From assembly GCA_964441265.1 (NCBI GenBank), contig CAYYKJ010000016.1, positions 1 to 11,925 on the forward strand: a DNA stretch of 11,925 bases, in the 5' to 3' direction. Shown piece by piece: positions 1 to 5,712 of this stretch. The notes beneath the pieces were generated by a model. The model was not told the origin of the DNA. It searched no databases and saw only the letters and a list, made by a program, of their open reading frames with translations. The DNA is from JAFGDH01 sp964441265 (GTDB lineage: Archaea > Aenigmatarchaeota > Aenigmatarchaeia > QMZP01 > QMZT01). The stretch's first letter is position 1, and each line of letters starts with the position of its first letter. Made by a program: the position numbers and the translations under genes.

Positions 1-18
1 CGGATGCCCCTGCCGGGA

Positions 19-92
19 TTTTCACCTTGGAAGCGAGCGAACTCGTGAGCGAAGCTCCTTTTGCTCCCACGCTTTTCTCGAAAAAGCGTGGT
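19..92 (-). other. tRNA-Glu intron 3, T-loop 59/60 (74 bases)
   Basis: The T-loop is interrupted after TTCAAA (98-93) and resumes with T18. The junction is a textbook bulge-helix-bulge: exon helix CCGGG (103-99)/CCCGG (17-13), 3' bulge AA|T (20, 19 | 18), central helix TTCA (98-95) with TGAA (24-21), 5' bulge AA|A (94, 93 | 92), then CC/GG. Removal restores the standard loop TTCAAAT. The intron carries a perfect 10-pair hairpin (CCACGCTTTT at 67-76 with AAAAGCGTGG at 82-91, plus-strand reading). Smaller CGAG/CTCG hairpins with a TTCG loop lie at about 32-57. Confidence 0.87.
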
Positions 93-113
93 TTTGAACC
101 CGGGTCCCCGGCT

Positions 114-178
114 TTCTCCGAGCCTTGCCTTTTTCCATCGGGGCTTTTGTGGAAGCGTCAGCTCCCGGAAAAGGCTCG
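114..178 (-). other. tRNA-Glu intron 2, anticodon loop 37/38 (65 bases)
   Basis: Canonical archaeal intron position. A strict bulge-helix-bulge can be drawn. The exon helix is CCGGC/GCCGG. The 3' bulge AA|A is 115, 114 | 113. The four-pair central helix is CTCT (184-181) with GGAG (119-116), one G-T pair. The 5' bulge CG|C is 180, 179 | 178. The intron helix is GAGCCTT (177-171) with AAGGCTC (126-120). Cutting after the second bulge base on each side, as the archaeal splicing endonuclease does, gives loop CTCTCGA with G37 and A38, as in many archaeal tRNA-Glu. Confidence 0.85.
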
Positions 179-197
179 CGAGAGGCCGGTATCCTTC

Positions 198-260
198 TCC
201 GGACCTTCCTTCGCCCGAAGGGAAAGGCTGGCCGGAATGCCCGGACCCTTTACGGGAAAG
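198..260 (-). other. tRNA-Glu intron 1, in the D-loop (ends approximate)
   Basis: Extra sequence separates the 5' half of the D-arm (GTCT then AGAGGG, 272-263) from its 3' half (A then GGAT, 195-191). The interior is highly self-complementary: CCTTTCCCTTCG (226-215 region) faces CGAAGGAAGG (213-204), and CCCTTT faces AAAGGG at 262-246. Splice sites cannot be fixed by eye. The best pairing that leaves a D-loop of normal size (11 bases) is GGG (265-263) with TCC (203-201), giving an intron near 260-198. A full four-pair version, GGGC with GTCC, would leave a 13-base D-loop. The BHB here is therefore relaxed or misjudged by a few bases. Confidence 0.6.
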
Positions 261-302
261 GGCCCTCTAGACTACAGGGGCAATGTTGATTCTTAACGCG
301 TT

Positions 303-315
303 TTATTTATAAAAA
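303..315 (-). promoter_or_regulatory. TATA box of the tRNA-Glu gene
   Basis: On the minus strand the stretch reads TTTTTATAAATAA, centred about 28 bases before the first base of the mature tRNA (281). This is the spacing expected for an archaeal TATA box starting a tRNA transcript at or just before its 5' end. Its T-rich part may also help end the upstream GH15 transcript. Confidence 0.7.
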
Positions 316-347
316 GGAATATTAAAGTTACCCCGGAGACGCGCCCT

Positions 348-2174
348 TCAGAACCAGTCCCTTCTCTTTATGCTGCCCCAGTCTATCTTCTTCCTCTTGG
401 CAGACCACTCGCTTAGGAGTATAGAGGTGTTTATGAGGGCTATGTGAGTGTACGCCTGGGGGAAATTGCCGAGCTGTTTCTTGGTTTTCATGTTGATGTC
501 CTCGCTGAAAAGCCCCAGGTGGTTGGAGTGTTTGATTATCTTTTCGTATATCGACCTGGCTCTTTCCTTCTCGCCTATGTACCACAGGGAATCCGCGAGC
601 CAGAAAGAGCATATGGCAAAGGAGCTCCCGGATGCCCCGAAATCGTCCCTGACATTGTATCTCCTCACCAGGTATCCCCGGCGGAGATCGTCGTATATGG
701 ATTTAACTGTGTTTATGAGGTACTGGTCAGAGGAATCGAGGAACTCGTGGTACGTCATGCGGAGGAGGGAGGCGTCGAGGTCCCTGCTTCCGTAGAACAT
801 GGTGAAGGACCCGGCGTCCCCGTTATACCCATTCTGTAGTATGTCGTTCTTGATCTCCTCCCTTGTGGGAGTCCATTCCTCGGCCAGGTCGTCCCTCCGG
901 AAGTGCTGGGCGAGCTTTATGGCCCTGTCCATACCTATGTAGCACATGAATTTGGAATAGGTGAAATGCCTGTAGGCATCCCTGAACTCCCATATGCCGG
1001 AGTCCCTCCTCTCCCACTTGAACTTTATCTGGTTCACCAGCCACCGGAGGAAGCGCCAATATTTCCGGGTCATCTTTTTCTCAAACTCATAATAGGCATA
1101 GTAAAGGTACATTATGTCTATCATCTCTCCGTAAATGTCGTGCTGGTCCTGGTTATAGGCGGCGTTCCCGATTCTGACCGGGCCCGATCCTCTGAATCCC
1201 TCCAGATGATCGAGGGTGTGCTCCCTGAGCCTTGTCTCCCCCCGTATGCCGTACATTATCTGTATGTGATCGTCAGAGATGGCCTTCTCTATTATGAATT
1301 CCATAAGCTTCTTCGCCTCGTAATTCCTGCCTATCTTGTACAGGGCGTCTACCGTATAAGCGGCGTCCCTGAGCCAGCAGTATCTGTAATCGAAACATCT
1401 CCCTGATCCCAGATCCTCCGGTATGGAGGTGGTGGGCGCGGCTATTATGGCTCCCGTCCTGCTGTAGGTCAGGAGCTTTAGGACCAGCGCTGATCTGATG
1501 ATCATCTCCCTTTTCTCCGAGGGTAGTATCAGCGTCCTCACCCAGTTTCTCCAGTACTTTCCCGTCCAGGAGAGGAGATACCTGCATCTCCTGGTGGTGT
1601 ACCTGTCGGGGTCTTCAACCCGGCCGAGGACGAAGAACAGCCGCTGGTTGAGCTGAATCTTCTCGTATCTGGCTATGGAGTCCGTGTCCGCGTTGGTCAC
1701 CATATCTATCTCGTGATTTCCCTGCTTAGCCGTTATCTTTTTCCCCTCGATGAATATCTCGGTCTCGCCCCTGGCATAATTGAGCCTGGGGTTGAATCGC
1801 ACCCTTATGCCGGGGTTTCCCCGTATCCTCTCCACTATCCTGATCAGATGATTTTCCTTTACCAGCTTCTGCTTCCTGCCCCTGGGAACTATCTTCTTGT
1901 AGCGGGGAAAGAAATCTATGATCCTGAATGCGTATTTCCTGCAGCTGAAGGTCGTCTCCAGTATGTTGGTGTTCTCCATGTATTCCTGCTTGACCTTGCA
2001 GGGGCGGTCGGGGACGAAGGAAAAGGAGCCCCCATTCTCCCTGTCCAGCAATCTGGCGAAAATGCTGGGACTGTCGAAATCAGGGAAGCAGAACCATTCG
2101 ACTCCGCCCCTCTTGCCTATGAGGGCGCAGGTGATACAATTACCGACTATTCCATGATCGAGCAGAAAAACCAC
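348..2174 (-). CDS. GH15 family glycoside hydrolase (glucoamylase/trehalase type)
   Basis: Inverting exo-hydrolase of the GH15 family, releasing glucose from the ends of alpha-glucans or from trehalose; the substrate cannot be told from sequence alone. The 608 residues match the family's usual length. The N-terminal beta-domain carries the typical opening IVGN...GVEWFCFPDFDSPSIF (residues 9-39). The (alpha/alpha)6 catalytic domain follows from about 230, with FDYRYCWLRDAAY (261-273), LDHLEGFRGSGPVRIGNAAY (321-340), GIWEFRDAYRHFTYSKFMC (393-411), GLFSED (554-559) and FPQAYTHIALIN (571-582). By family analogy Glu396 is the general acid and Glu558 the general base. No signal peptide is visible, so it is probably cytoplasmic and acts on storage glucan or imported sugars. 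The start is GTG at 2174; no in-frame ATG lies near the conserved N-terminus. A TATA box about 28 bases upstream implies a nearly leaderless transcript. It is divergent from the PAC2 gene. Confidence 0.93.
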   Translation of the reverse strand: MVFLLDHGIVGNCITCALIGKRGGVEWFCFPDFDSPSIFARLLDRENGGSFSFVPDRPCKVKQEYMENTNILETTFSCRKYAFRIIDFFPRYKKIVPRGRKQKLVKENHLIRIVERIRGNPGIRVRFNPRLNYARGETEIFIEGKKITAKQGNHEIDMVTNADTDSIARYEKIQLNQRLFFVLGRVEDPDRYTTRRCRYLLSWTGKYWRNWVRTLILPSEKREMIIRSALVLKLLTYSRTGAIIAAPTTSIPEDLGSGRCFDYRYCWLRDAAYTVDALYKIGRNYEAKKLMEFIIEKAISDDHIQIMYGIRGETRLREHTLDHLEGFRGSGPVRIGNAAYNQDQHDIYGEMIDIMYLYYAYYEFEKKMTRKYWRFLRWLVNQIKFKWERRDSGIWEFRDAYRHFTYSKFMCYIGMDRAIKLAQHFRRDDLAEEWTPTREEIKNDILQNGYNGDAGSFTMFYGSRDLDASLLRMTYHEFLDSSDQYLINTVKSIYDDLRRGYLVRRYNVRDDFGASGSSFAICSFWLADSLWYIGEKERARSIYEKIIKHSNHLGLFSEDINMKTKKQLGNFPQAYTHIALINTSILLSEWSAKRKKIDWGSIKRRDWF

Positions 2175-2198
2175 CAGTTAATTTTAAAAGTCGTTTCA

Positions 2199-2206
2199 TT
2201 TATAAA
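2199..2206 (-). promoter_or_regulatory. TATA box of the GH15 gene
   Basis: The palindromic TTTATAAA is centred about 28 bases upstream of the GTG at 2174, predicting a transcript beginning at or next to the start codon. Because it is palindromic it could also serve the divergent PAC2 gene, which has a second candidate box at 2217. Confidence 0.55.
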
Positions 2207-2216
2207 TAAGAATCCG

Positions 2217-2225
2217 AATAAATAG
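2217..2225 (+). promoter_or_regulatory. TATA-like box of the PAC2-rpo6 unit
   Basis: AATAAATAG is centred about 27 bases before the ATG at 2248, the usual leaderless spacing, and favours 2248 over the ATG at 2239 as the start. Confidence 0.45.
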
Positions 2226-2247
2226 ATAAGCAACGGGAATGATTCTT

Positions 2248-3045
2248 ATGACTGTAATAAAAGTCAGGGAAAGGCCGAAACTGAAGGACCCCATACTCAT
2301 CGAGGGGCTGCCCGGCGTGGGAAACATCGGAAGGGTCGCAGTCGGTTACCTCCTGGACGAGATGGGCGCGAAGAAGTTTGCTGACCTCTATTCCAAATGG
2401 TTCTTTCCGTTCGTCATGCTTCACGAGAACTACCGCATACACCTTCTGAAGAACGAGTTCTATTACTGGAAGGCAAAGAAAAAGGGCCAGAGGGACATCG
2501 TTTTCCTGGTGGGCGACTGCCAGTCACTCTCCCCCCAGGGACACTACGAGGTGTGCGAAAAGATACTCGATTTCGCCGAGGAGCTCGGGGTGACCGAGGT
2601 CATGACCATAGGCGGCCTCGCGACCGGAGAGCTGGAAGGAAAGGGAAAGGTGCTGGGCGCGGTGACCGACAAAAAGATTAAGAATAAATACGGAAAGCTC
2701 AACATAAACTACAAGGCCGGAGAGAAGGTGGGATATATTGTCGGGGCGACAGGCCTGCTGCTCGGCCTCTGGAAACAGAGGGAAAAGGACGGGATATGCC
2801 TCCTGGGCCAGACCACGGGATTCCCTATAGTGACCGACCCGAAGGCGGCCGAGCACGTTCTGGGAACAATAACTAAGATGCTCAACATCGAGATAGACAT
2901 GACCAAAATCGAAAAGAAGGTAAAGGAGATGGAGAACTTCATAAAGAAGGTCGAGGCCCTGCAGAAGCGCGCCCTCATGGACATAAGCAAGAGGAGCCAG
3001 GAAAAGGGCAGCAAGTCAGATGAGCAACTCCAATACATAGGGTGA
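2248..3045 (+). CDS. PAC2 family protein (proteasome assembly chaperone-like)
   Basis: Member of the PAC2 family, which includes eukaryotic proteasome assembly chaperone 2 and archaeal PbaA/PbaB-type proteins; the role of most archaeal members is untested. Diagnostic is the opening DPILIEGLPGVGNIGRVAVGYL, with a conserved EGxPGxGNxG loop, followed by alternating strands and helices (VFLVGDCQSLSPQGHYEVCEKIL; VMTIGGLATGEL) and a Gly-rich segment YIVGATGLLLGL. The last 60 or so residues are charged and predicted helical (KIEKKVKEMENFIKKVEALQ), likely a coiled coil. The C-terminus (QYIG) is not a proper HbYX proteasome-docking tail. ATG 2248 is chosen because a TATA-like box sits 27 bases upstream; ATG 2239, three codons earlier, is the alternative. 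Its stop codon lies inside the ribosome binding site of rpo6, so the two are probably cotranscribed and translationally coupled. Confidence 0.88.
   Translation: MTVIKVRERPKLKDPILIEGLPGVGNIGRVAVGYLLDEMGAKKFADLYSKWFFPFVMLHENYRIHLLKNEFYYWKAKKKGQRDIVFLVGDCQSLSPQGHYEVCEKILDFAEELGVTEVMTIGGLATGELEGKGKVLGAVTDKKIKNKYGKLNINYKAGEKVGYIVGATGLLLGLWKQREKDGICLLGQTTGFPIVTDPKAAEHVLGTITKMLNIEIDMTKIEKKVKEMENFIKKVEALQKRALMDISKRSQEKGSKSDEQLQYIG
3041..3045 (+). promoter_or_regulatory. Ribosome binding site of rpo6
   Basis: GGTGA lies six bases before the ATG at 3052 and contains the PAC2 stop codon TGA, a layout that favours coupled translation. It supports 3052 as the start over the longer out-of-frame reading from 3042. 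Confidence 0.7.
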
Positions 3046-3051
3046 GATTTC

Positions 3052-3243
3052 ATGGAAGACAAGAAGGAATACACCAGATACGAAAGGGCGAGGATAATCT
3101 CTTCAAGGGCCCTGCAGATCGCGCAGGGGGCACCCGTGCTGGTCAAGGTTCCCAAGGGTGTCAACGACCCCCAGAAAATAGCGGAGATGGAATGGGAAGA
3201 GGGACTGATACCGATAGACATAAAGAAGAGAGAGAACTGCTGA
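3052..3243 (+). CDS. rpo6: DNA-directed RNA polymerase subunit Rpo6 (RpoK)
   Basis: Small core subunit of archaeal RNA polymerase, orthologous to eukaryotic Rpb6 and bacterial omega. It clamps the C-terminal part of the largest subunit and stabilises the enzyme. At 63 residues it has the usual compact archaeal form. Family hallmarks are YERARIISSRALQIAQGAPVLVKVPKG (residues 8-34), the alpha helix and turn that contact the large subunit, and the closing EEGLIPIDI. In many archaea rpo6 follows rpoN and precedes eno and rpsB. Here enolase-like and rpsB genes do follow, but the preceding gene is a PAC2 protein and no rpoN is present. A strong GGTGA site fixes the start. Confidence 0.95.
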   Translation: MEDKKEYTRYERARIISSRALQIAQGAPVLVKVPKGVNDPQKIAEMEWEEGLIPIDIKKRENC

Positions 3244-3253
3244 CTTATTTATT
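3244..3253 (+). promoter_or_regulatory. TATA box of the enolase-like gene
   Basis: CTTATTTATT begins right after the rpo6 stop codon and is centred about 27 bases before the ATG at 3275. This suggests a separate leaderless transcript rather than simple read-through from rpo6. No ribosome binding site is visible before the ATG, which fits a leaderless message. Confidence 0.5.
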
Positions 3254-3274
3254 CCGTAAACCAATAAATAAATT

Positions 3275-4435
3275 ATGATAAGGAACGTGAAGCTGTACCC
3301 CCAGTACGATTCTTCCGGGGAGCTGACCCTAAAGCTCAAGGTATGGACCGTGAGAGGCTTCTACACCGCCTCCGTCCCGGGAGGATTCACGGGCAGGGAG
3401 TACGAGGCAAAGCCCCTGAAATACCCCGAGATCATGCGAAAATTCCCACAGGTGAGGAGCGCGCTCATCGGGATGGACGAGAGCGACTGGATAACGTCCG
3501 ACAAGATACTGATCCAGACCGATAACACCGAAGATTTCTCCGGCATAGGTGCAAATCTCGCCCTCGCCTCCTCCCTCGCGGTTGCCAGGGCTTCTTCGGA
3601 AAACGAGCTCTGGAGGTTGGAGGGACCAAAGGCCAGGTTGGCCTTTCCCTATCCTGCCGGGAGCATAATAGGCGGGAAATCCGACTGGAAGGAATTCATG
3701 GTGATCCCCTCCAAGGCGAGGAACCCGGAGCAGGCCGCGAGGATAAATCTGGAGATATGGAAAACCGCCGGAGAGGAGCTGAAGAGGAAGGGCCTACTGG
3801 CAGGGAGAAACCATAAGAACGCCTGGATTACAAAGCTCGACTGCATAAAAATTCTAAGCTTTCTCGCAAACATAGCGGAGGACTGGGATGCGAAGCTAGG
3901 GGTGGACTTCTCTGCCTCTTCACTCTGGAACGGTAAGAACTACGATTACGGGAATATGGGGAAGAAGATGACCCCGGACGAACATTTCGACACCATACTC
4001 CAGATTACCGAGCAGTACAAACTCTACCTCCTGGAGGATCCGCTGCCCGGTAACGATTTTGACGGGTTCGCGGAACTCAACAAATCCCTGCCCAAGGCGC
4101 TCATAGCGGGCGACGACCTCTTCCGTACCAGCCCCGTGCTACTCAAGGAGGGAATAGAAAGGGGCTCGGCGAATTCGATCATAATAAACCCGGCGCGCAG
4201 AGGGACCCTCTACCAGACCTTCCAGGTCTCAGAGAAGGCGAGGCAGAACGATATCCATCCCATCGCCTCTCACGGATCATCAGAAATCTCCGATGACTGG
4301 CTGGTGGACCTCTCGCTCCTCTGGAAATGCCCCCTGATAAAGCTGGGCATGCTGGGATCGGACAACCCCAAGCAGAACCGCCTCATAGAGCTGTGGCACG
4401 ACGTGCCCCATAATAGTATGGCAGAGCTCCCATGA
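3275..4435 (+). CDS. Enolase-family protein lacking several catalytic residues
   Basis: Clear homologue of enolase (2-phosphoglycerate dehydratase) but shortened to 386 residues against about 410-435, and altered at the active site. Kept: KEFMVIP with Glu140 (yeast Glu168), VDFSAS with Asp211 (Asp246), LLEDPL with Glu254 (Glu295), AGDDLF near Asp280 (Asp320), His333 and Ser335 in the SHGSSE loop (His373, Ser375), and IKLG with Lys356 (Lys396). Changed: the PSGASTG loop is PGGFTG (Ser39 lost); the NGGxHA segment is reduced to GGKS (His159 lost); the GDEGGFAP segment reads GRNHKNAW (Glu211 lost); catalytic Lys345 is Asn305 (SIIINPARRGTL); Arg374 is Gly334. The frame is intact over 1161 bases, so it is a maintained protein rather than a decayed gene. 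It occupies the position of eno in the archaeal rpo6-eno-rpsB order. It may be a non-enolase member of the superfamily, a binding protein, or a strongly divergent enzyme. The alignment was done by eye. Confidence 0.85.
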   Translation: MIRNVKLYPQYDSSGELTLKLKVWTVRGFYTASVPGGFTGREYEAKPLKYPEIMRKFPQVRSALIGMDESDWITSDKILIQTDNTEDFSGIGANLALASSLAVARASSENELWRLEGPKARLAFPYPAGSIIGGKSDWKEFMVIPSKARNPEQAARINLEIWKTAGEELKRKGLLAGRNHKNAWITKLDCIKILSFLANIAEDWDAKLGVDFSASSLWNGKNYDYGNMGKKMTPDEHFDTILQITEQYKLYLLEDPLPGNDFDGFAELNKSLPKALIAGDDLFRTSPVLLKEGIERGSANSIIINPARRGTLYQTFQVSEKARQNDIHPIASHGSSEISDDWLVDLSLLWKCPLIKLGMLGSDNPKQNRLIELWHDVPHNSMAELP

Positions 4436-4516
4436 ACCGCTGAAAATCTTCTCTGAAATTCCCCAAATCTCCCGTCAGTGAAAACCCGTCTCCCCCAAAA
4501 GCGCGCTATCCGGACA

Positions 4517-4528
4517 TATATTTAAATA
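4517..4528 (+). promoter_or_regulatory. TATA box of the ribosomal protein operon
   Basis: TATATTTAAATA lies in the 142-base gap after the enolase-like gene, centred about 56 bases before the uS2 ATG. Transcription would start near 4548 and leave a leader of about 30 bases holding a ribosome binding site. The rest of 4436-4577 is C-rich sequence in which I see no gene. Confidence 0.55.
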
Positions 4529-4577
4529 TTAGGGATAAATAATATGGATTATCTGTATCTCTGCGCAGGGTGTAGAC

Positions 4578-5192
4578 ATGGCTGAAAAGGACACGAAACC
4601 GGAAAAGAGTGAAATGCTCACCGACAGGACCGATTACCTGACGTCCGGTGTTCATATCGGAATGAAGATGTGCACCAAATACATGAAGAGATTCATCTAC
4701 AAGGTCAGGGATGACGGCCTCGTGGTGTTCAACATACAGAAGGTGGACGACAGGATAAAGACCGCCTCCGAATTCCTCTCCAGATTCGAAAAGATAATGG
4801 TCATTTCCAGAAAGAAGAACGGTCTGACGGCAGTGGAGAAGTTCTCAGAGGTGATCGGGGGGAAGTCGGTGGCCGGGAGATTCAGCCCCGGAACGCTCAC
4901 CAATCCCTCCTTCAAGGAATTCTACGAGCCGGAAGTTGTGTTCGTTGTCGACCCTATGATAGACAACCAGGCGGTGGAGGAGGCGAAGAAGAAAAGAATT
5001 CCCGTGGTGGCCCTTTCTGACACGTTCAACGATGCGGTTGACGTTGACCTCATAATCCCCATAAACAACAACGGAAAAAAATCTCTCGCTCTGGTTTTCA
5101 TGCTTCTGGCGAGGGAGATACTCAAGAAGAGGAAAAAGATGAAGAAAAACGAGGAATTTGAATACGATATCAAGGATTTCGGCGGTGAATGA
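4578..5192 (+). CDS. rpsB: 30S ribosomal protein uS2
   Basis: Small-subunit ribosomal protein S2 (uS2), archaeal type, 204 residues. Family motifs: YLTSGVHIGMK near residue 20, the IYKVRDDGLVVFNIQKVDDRI stretch, GRFSPGTLTNP (the archaeal G-R-F-x-P-G-T-x-T-N-P signature) and PEVVFVVDPMIDNQAVEEA. An acidic/basic C-terminal tail ends FGGE. GGGTG at 4568-4572 lies five bases before the ATG and supports this start. It heads a tight three-gene operon. It follows an enolase-family gene as in many archaea, but is itself followed by eL19 and uL18, which normally belong to the spc-type cluster. Confidence 0.96.
   Translation: MAEKDTKPEKSEMLTDRTDYLTSGVHIGMKMCTKYMKRFIYKVRDDGLVVFNIQKVDDRIKTASEFLSRFEKIMVISRKKNGLTAVEKFSEVIGGKSVAGRFSPGTLTNPSFKEFYEPEVVFVVDPMIDNQAVEEAKKKRIPVVALSDTFNDAVDVDLIIPINNNGKKSLALVFMLLAREILKKRKKMKKNEEFEYDIKDFGGE
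5184..5188 (+). promoter_or_regulatory. Ribosome binding site of eL19
   Basis: GGTGA sits inside the last codons of uS2, eight bases before ATG 5197. It decides the start in favour of 5197 (MDLKSQKQ...) over an upstream TTG at 5158 that would add 13 residues unlike the family. Confidence 0.7.
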
Positions 5193-5196
5193 CTAC

Positions 5197-5712
5197 ATGG
5201 ACCTGAAATCACAGAAGCAGCTCGCAGCGAAGATCATGAAAACAGGTGTCTCCAGAGTCAGGATGAAGAACGAAAAGGAAGTTGACGAGGCCATAACCAG
5301 GAACGACATCCGGAAGCTCATTGTGAGGGGCATGATATACAAGGTCAGGAAGAAGGGCGTCACAAGGATCGACGCCGAATTCAAGAGGAAGCAAAAAGGG
5401 AGGGGAAGAAGGAAAAGCGGGGGGAGCAGGAAGGGATCTGTCCGCGCCAAGAAATCCAGGAAGAGGACGTGGATCGAGAAAATCAGGCCCCTCCGGAGGC
5501 TTCTGATGGAGCTGAGATCTCAGGACATGATAAAGGAAGGTAATTACAGAAAGCTTTACAGGATGGCAAAGGCGGGCTTCTTCAGGAACAAAAAGCATCT
5601 TCTGTTCTACCTGAAAGAGCACGAATACATGAAGGAGAAAGCCAAACCCGCTCCGAAGAAGACGGGAGCGAAAAAGACCGCCAAGAAGGTGAAGAAGAAT
5701 GAGAAAGGATAA
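5197..5712 (+). CDS. rpl19e: 50S ribosomal protein eL19
   Basis: Large-subunit protein L19e, shared by archaea and eukaryotes and absent from bacteria. The protein of 171 residues opens with the standard MDLKSQKQLAAKI. It continues with the NDIRKLI and KGVTRI segments, the very basic KGRGRRKSGGSRKGS loop that threads into rRNA, and the helix RPLRRLLMELRSQDMI ... YRKLYRMAKAGFFRN. After the core there is a Lys/Ala/Pro-rich tail (AKPAPKKTGAKKTAKKVKK), making it somewhat longer than the roughly 150-residue archaeal norm. The reading frame overlaps the start of uL18 by 14 bases. In most archaea this gene follows rpl32e in the spc cluster. Confidence 0.95.
   Translation: MDLKSQKQLAAKIMKTGVSRVRMKNEKEVDEAITRNDIRKLIVRGMIYKVRKKGVTRIDAEFKRKQKGRGRRKSGGSRKGSVRAKKSRKRTWIEKIRPLRRLLMELRSQDMIKEGNYRKLYRMAKAGFFRNKKHLLFYLKEHEYMKEKAKPAPKKTGAKKTAKKVKKNEKG
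5688..5692 (+). promoter_or_regulatory. Ribosome binding site of uL18
   Basis: GGTGA within the end of eL19, six bases before ATG 5699. It supports the overlapping start and translational coupling. Confidence 0.65.

Larger units (their letters stand above)
5..281 (-). tRNA. tRNA-Glu(CUC) with three introns
   Basis: Reads GAG codons. Read on the minus strand from 281, the pieces make a complete cloverleaf. Acceptor GCCCCTG (281-275) pairs perfectly with CAGGGGC (12-6), discriminator A5. D-stem is GTCT (272-269) with GGAT (194-191), including two G-T wobbles. The anticodon stem CCGGC (189-185) with GCCGG (112-108) is perfect, and the loop CTCTCGA has anticodon CTC at 182-180. Variable bases are GGAC (107-104). 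T-stem CCGGG (103-99) with CCCGG (17-13) is perfect and the loop is TTCAAAT. These pieces are separated by about 63, 65 and 74 extra bases, interpreted as introns. CCA is not encoded (TCC follows A5). A TATA box lies about 28 bases upstream of the mature 5' end. The stem fits leave little doubt that this is a tRNA; the D-loop intron ends are the uncertain part. Protein readings across this stretch are chance open frames. Confidence 0.9.

Noticed and set aside
67..91. Perfect hairpin as a transcription terminator
   Set aside because: It lies inside intron 3 of the tRNA and is better explained as intron structure.
19..262. Homing endonuclease or group I intron inside the tRNA
   Set aside because: The inserts are only about 63-74 bases, too short for either, and the junctions fit archaeal protein-spliced introns.
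5..281. Split (trans-spliced) tRNA halves
   Set aside because: All exons lie in order on one strand behind a single TATA box, so cis introns are the simpler reading.
27..296. Open reading frames of 89 and 69 codons on the plus strand
   Set aside because: They lie across the interrupted tRNA-Glu on the other strand, have no homologue-like features, and their openness is explained by GC-rich paired sequence.
328..1587. Long open frames opposite or shifted within the GH15 gene
   Set aside because: They are shadows of the GH15 coding frame, favoured by its biased codon use.
3275..4435. Enolase-like gene as a pseudogene
   Set aside because: The frame is intact, conserved motifs remain in order, and codon use matches the neighbours, so it appears to be a maintained protein with altered residues.
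4436..4577. Small gene between the enolase-like gene and uS2
   Set aside because: No open frame of useful length; the stretch holds a promoter and short leader.
5158..5196. Upstream TTG start for eL19
   Set aside because: The added residues are unlike the family, overlap uS2, and the GGTGA site points to ATG 5197.
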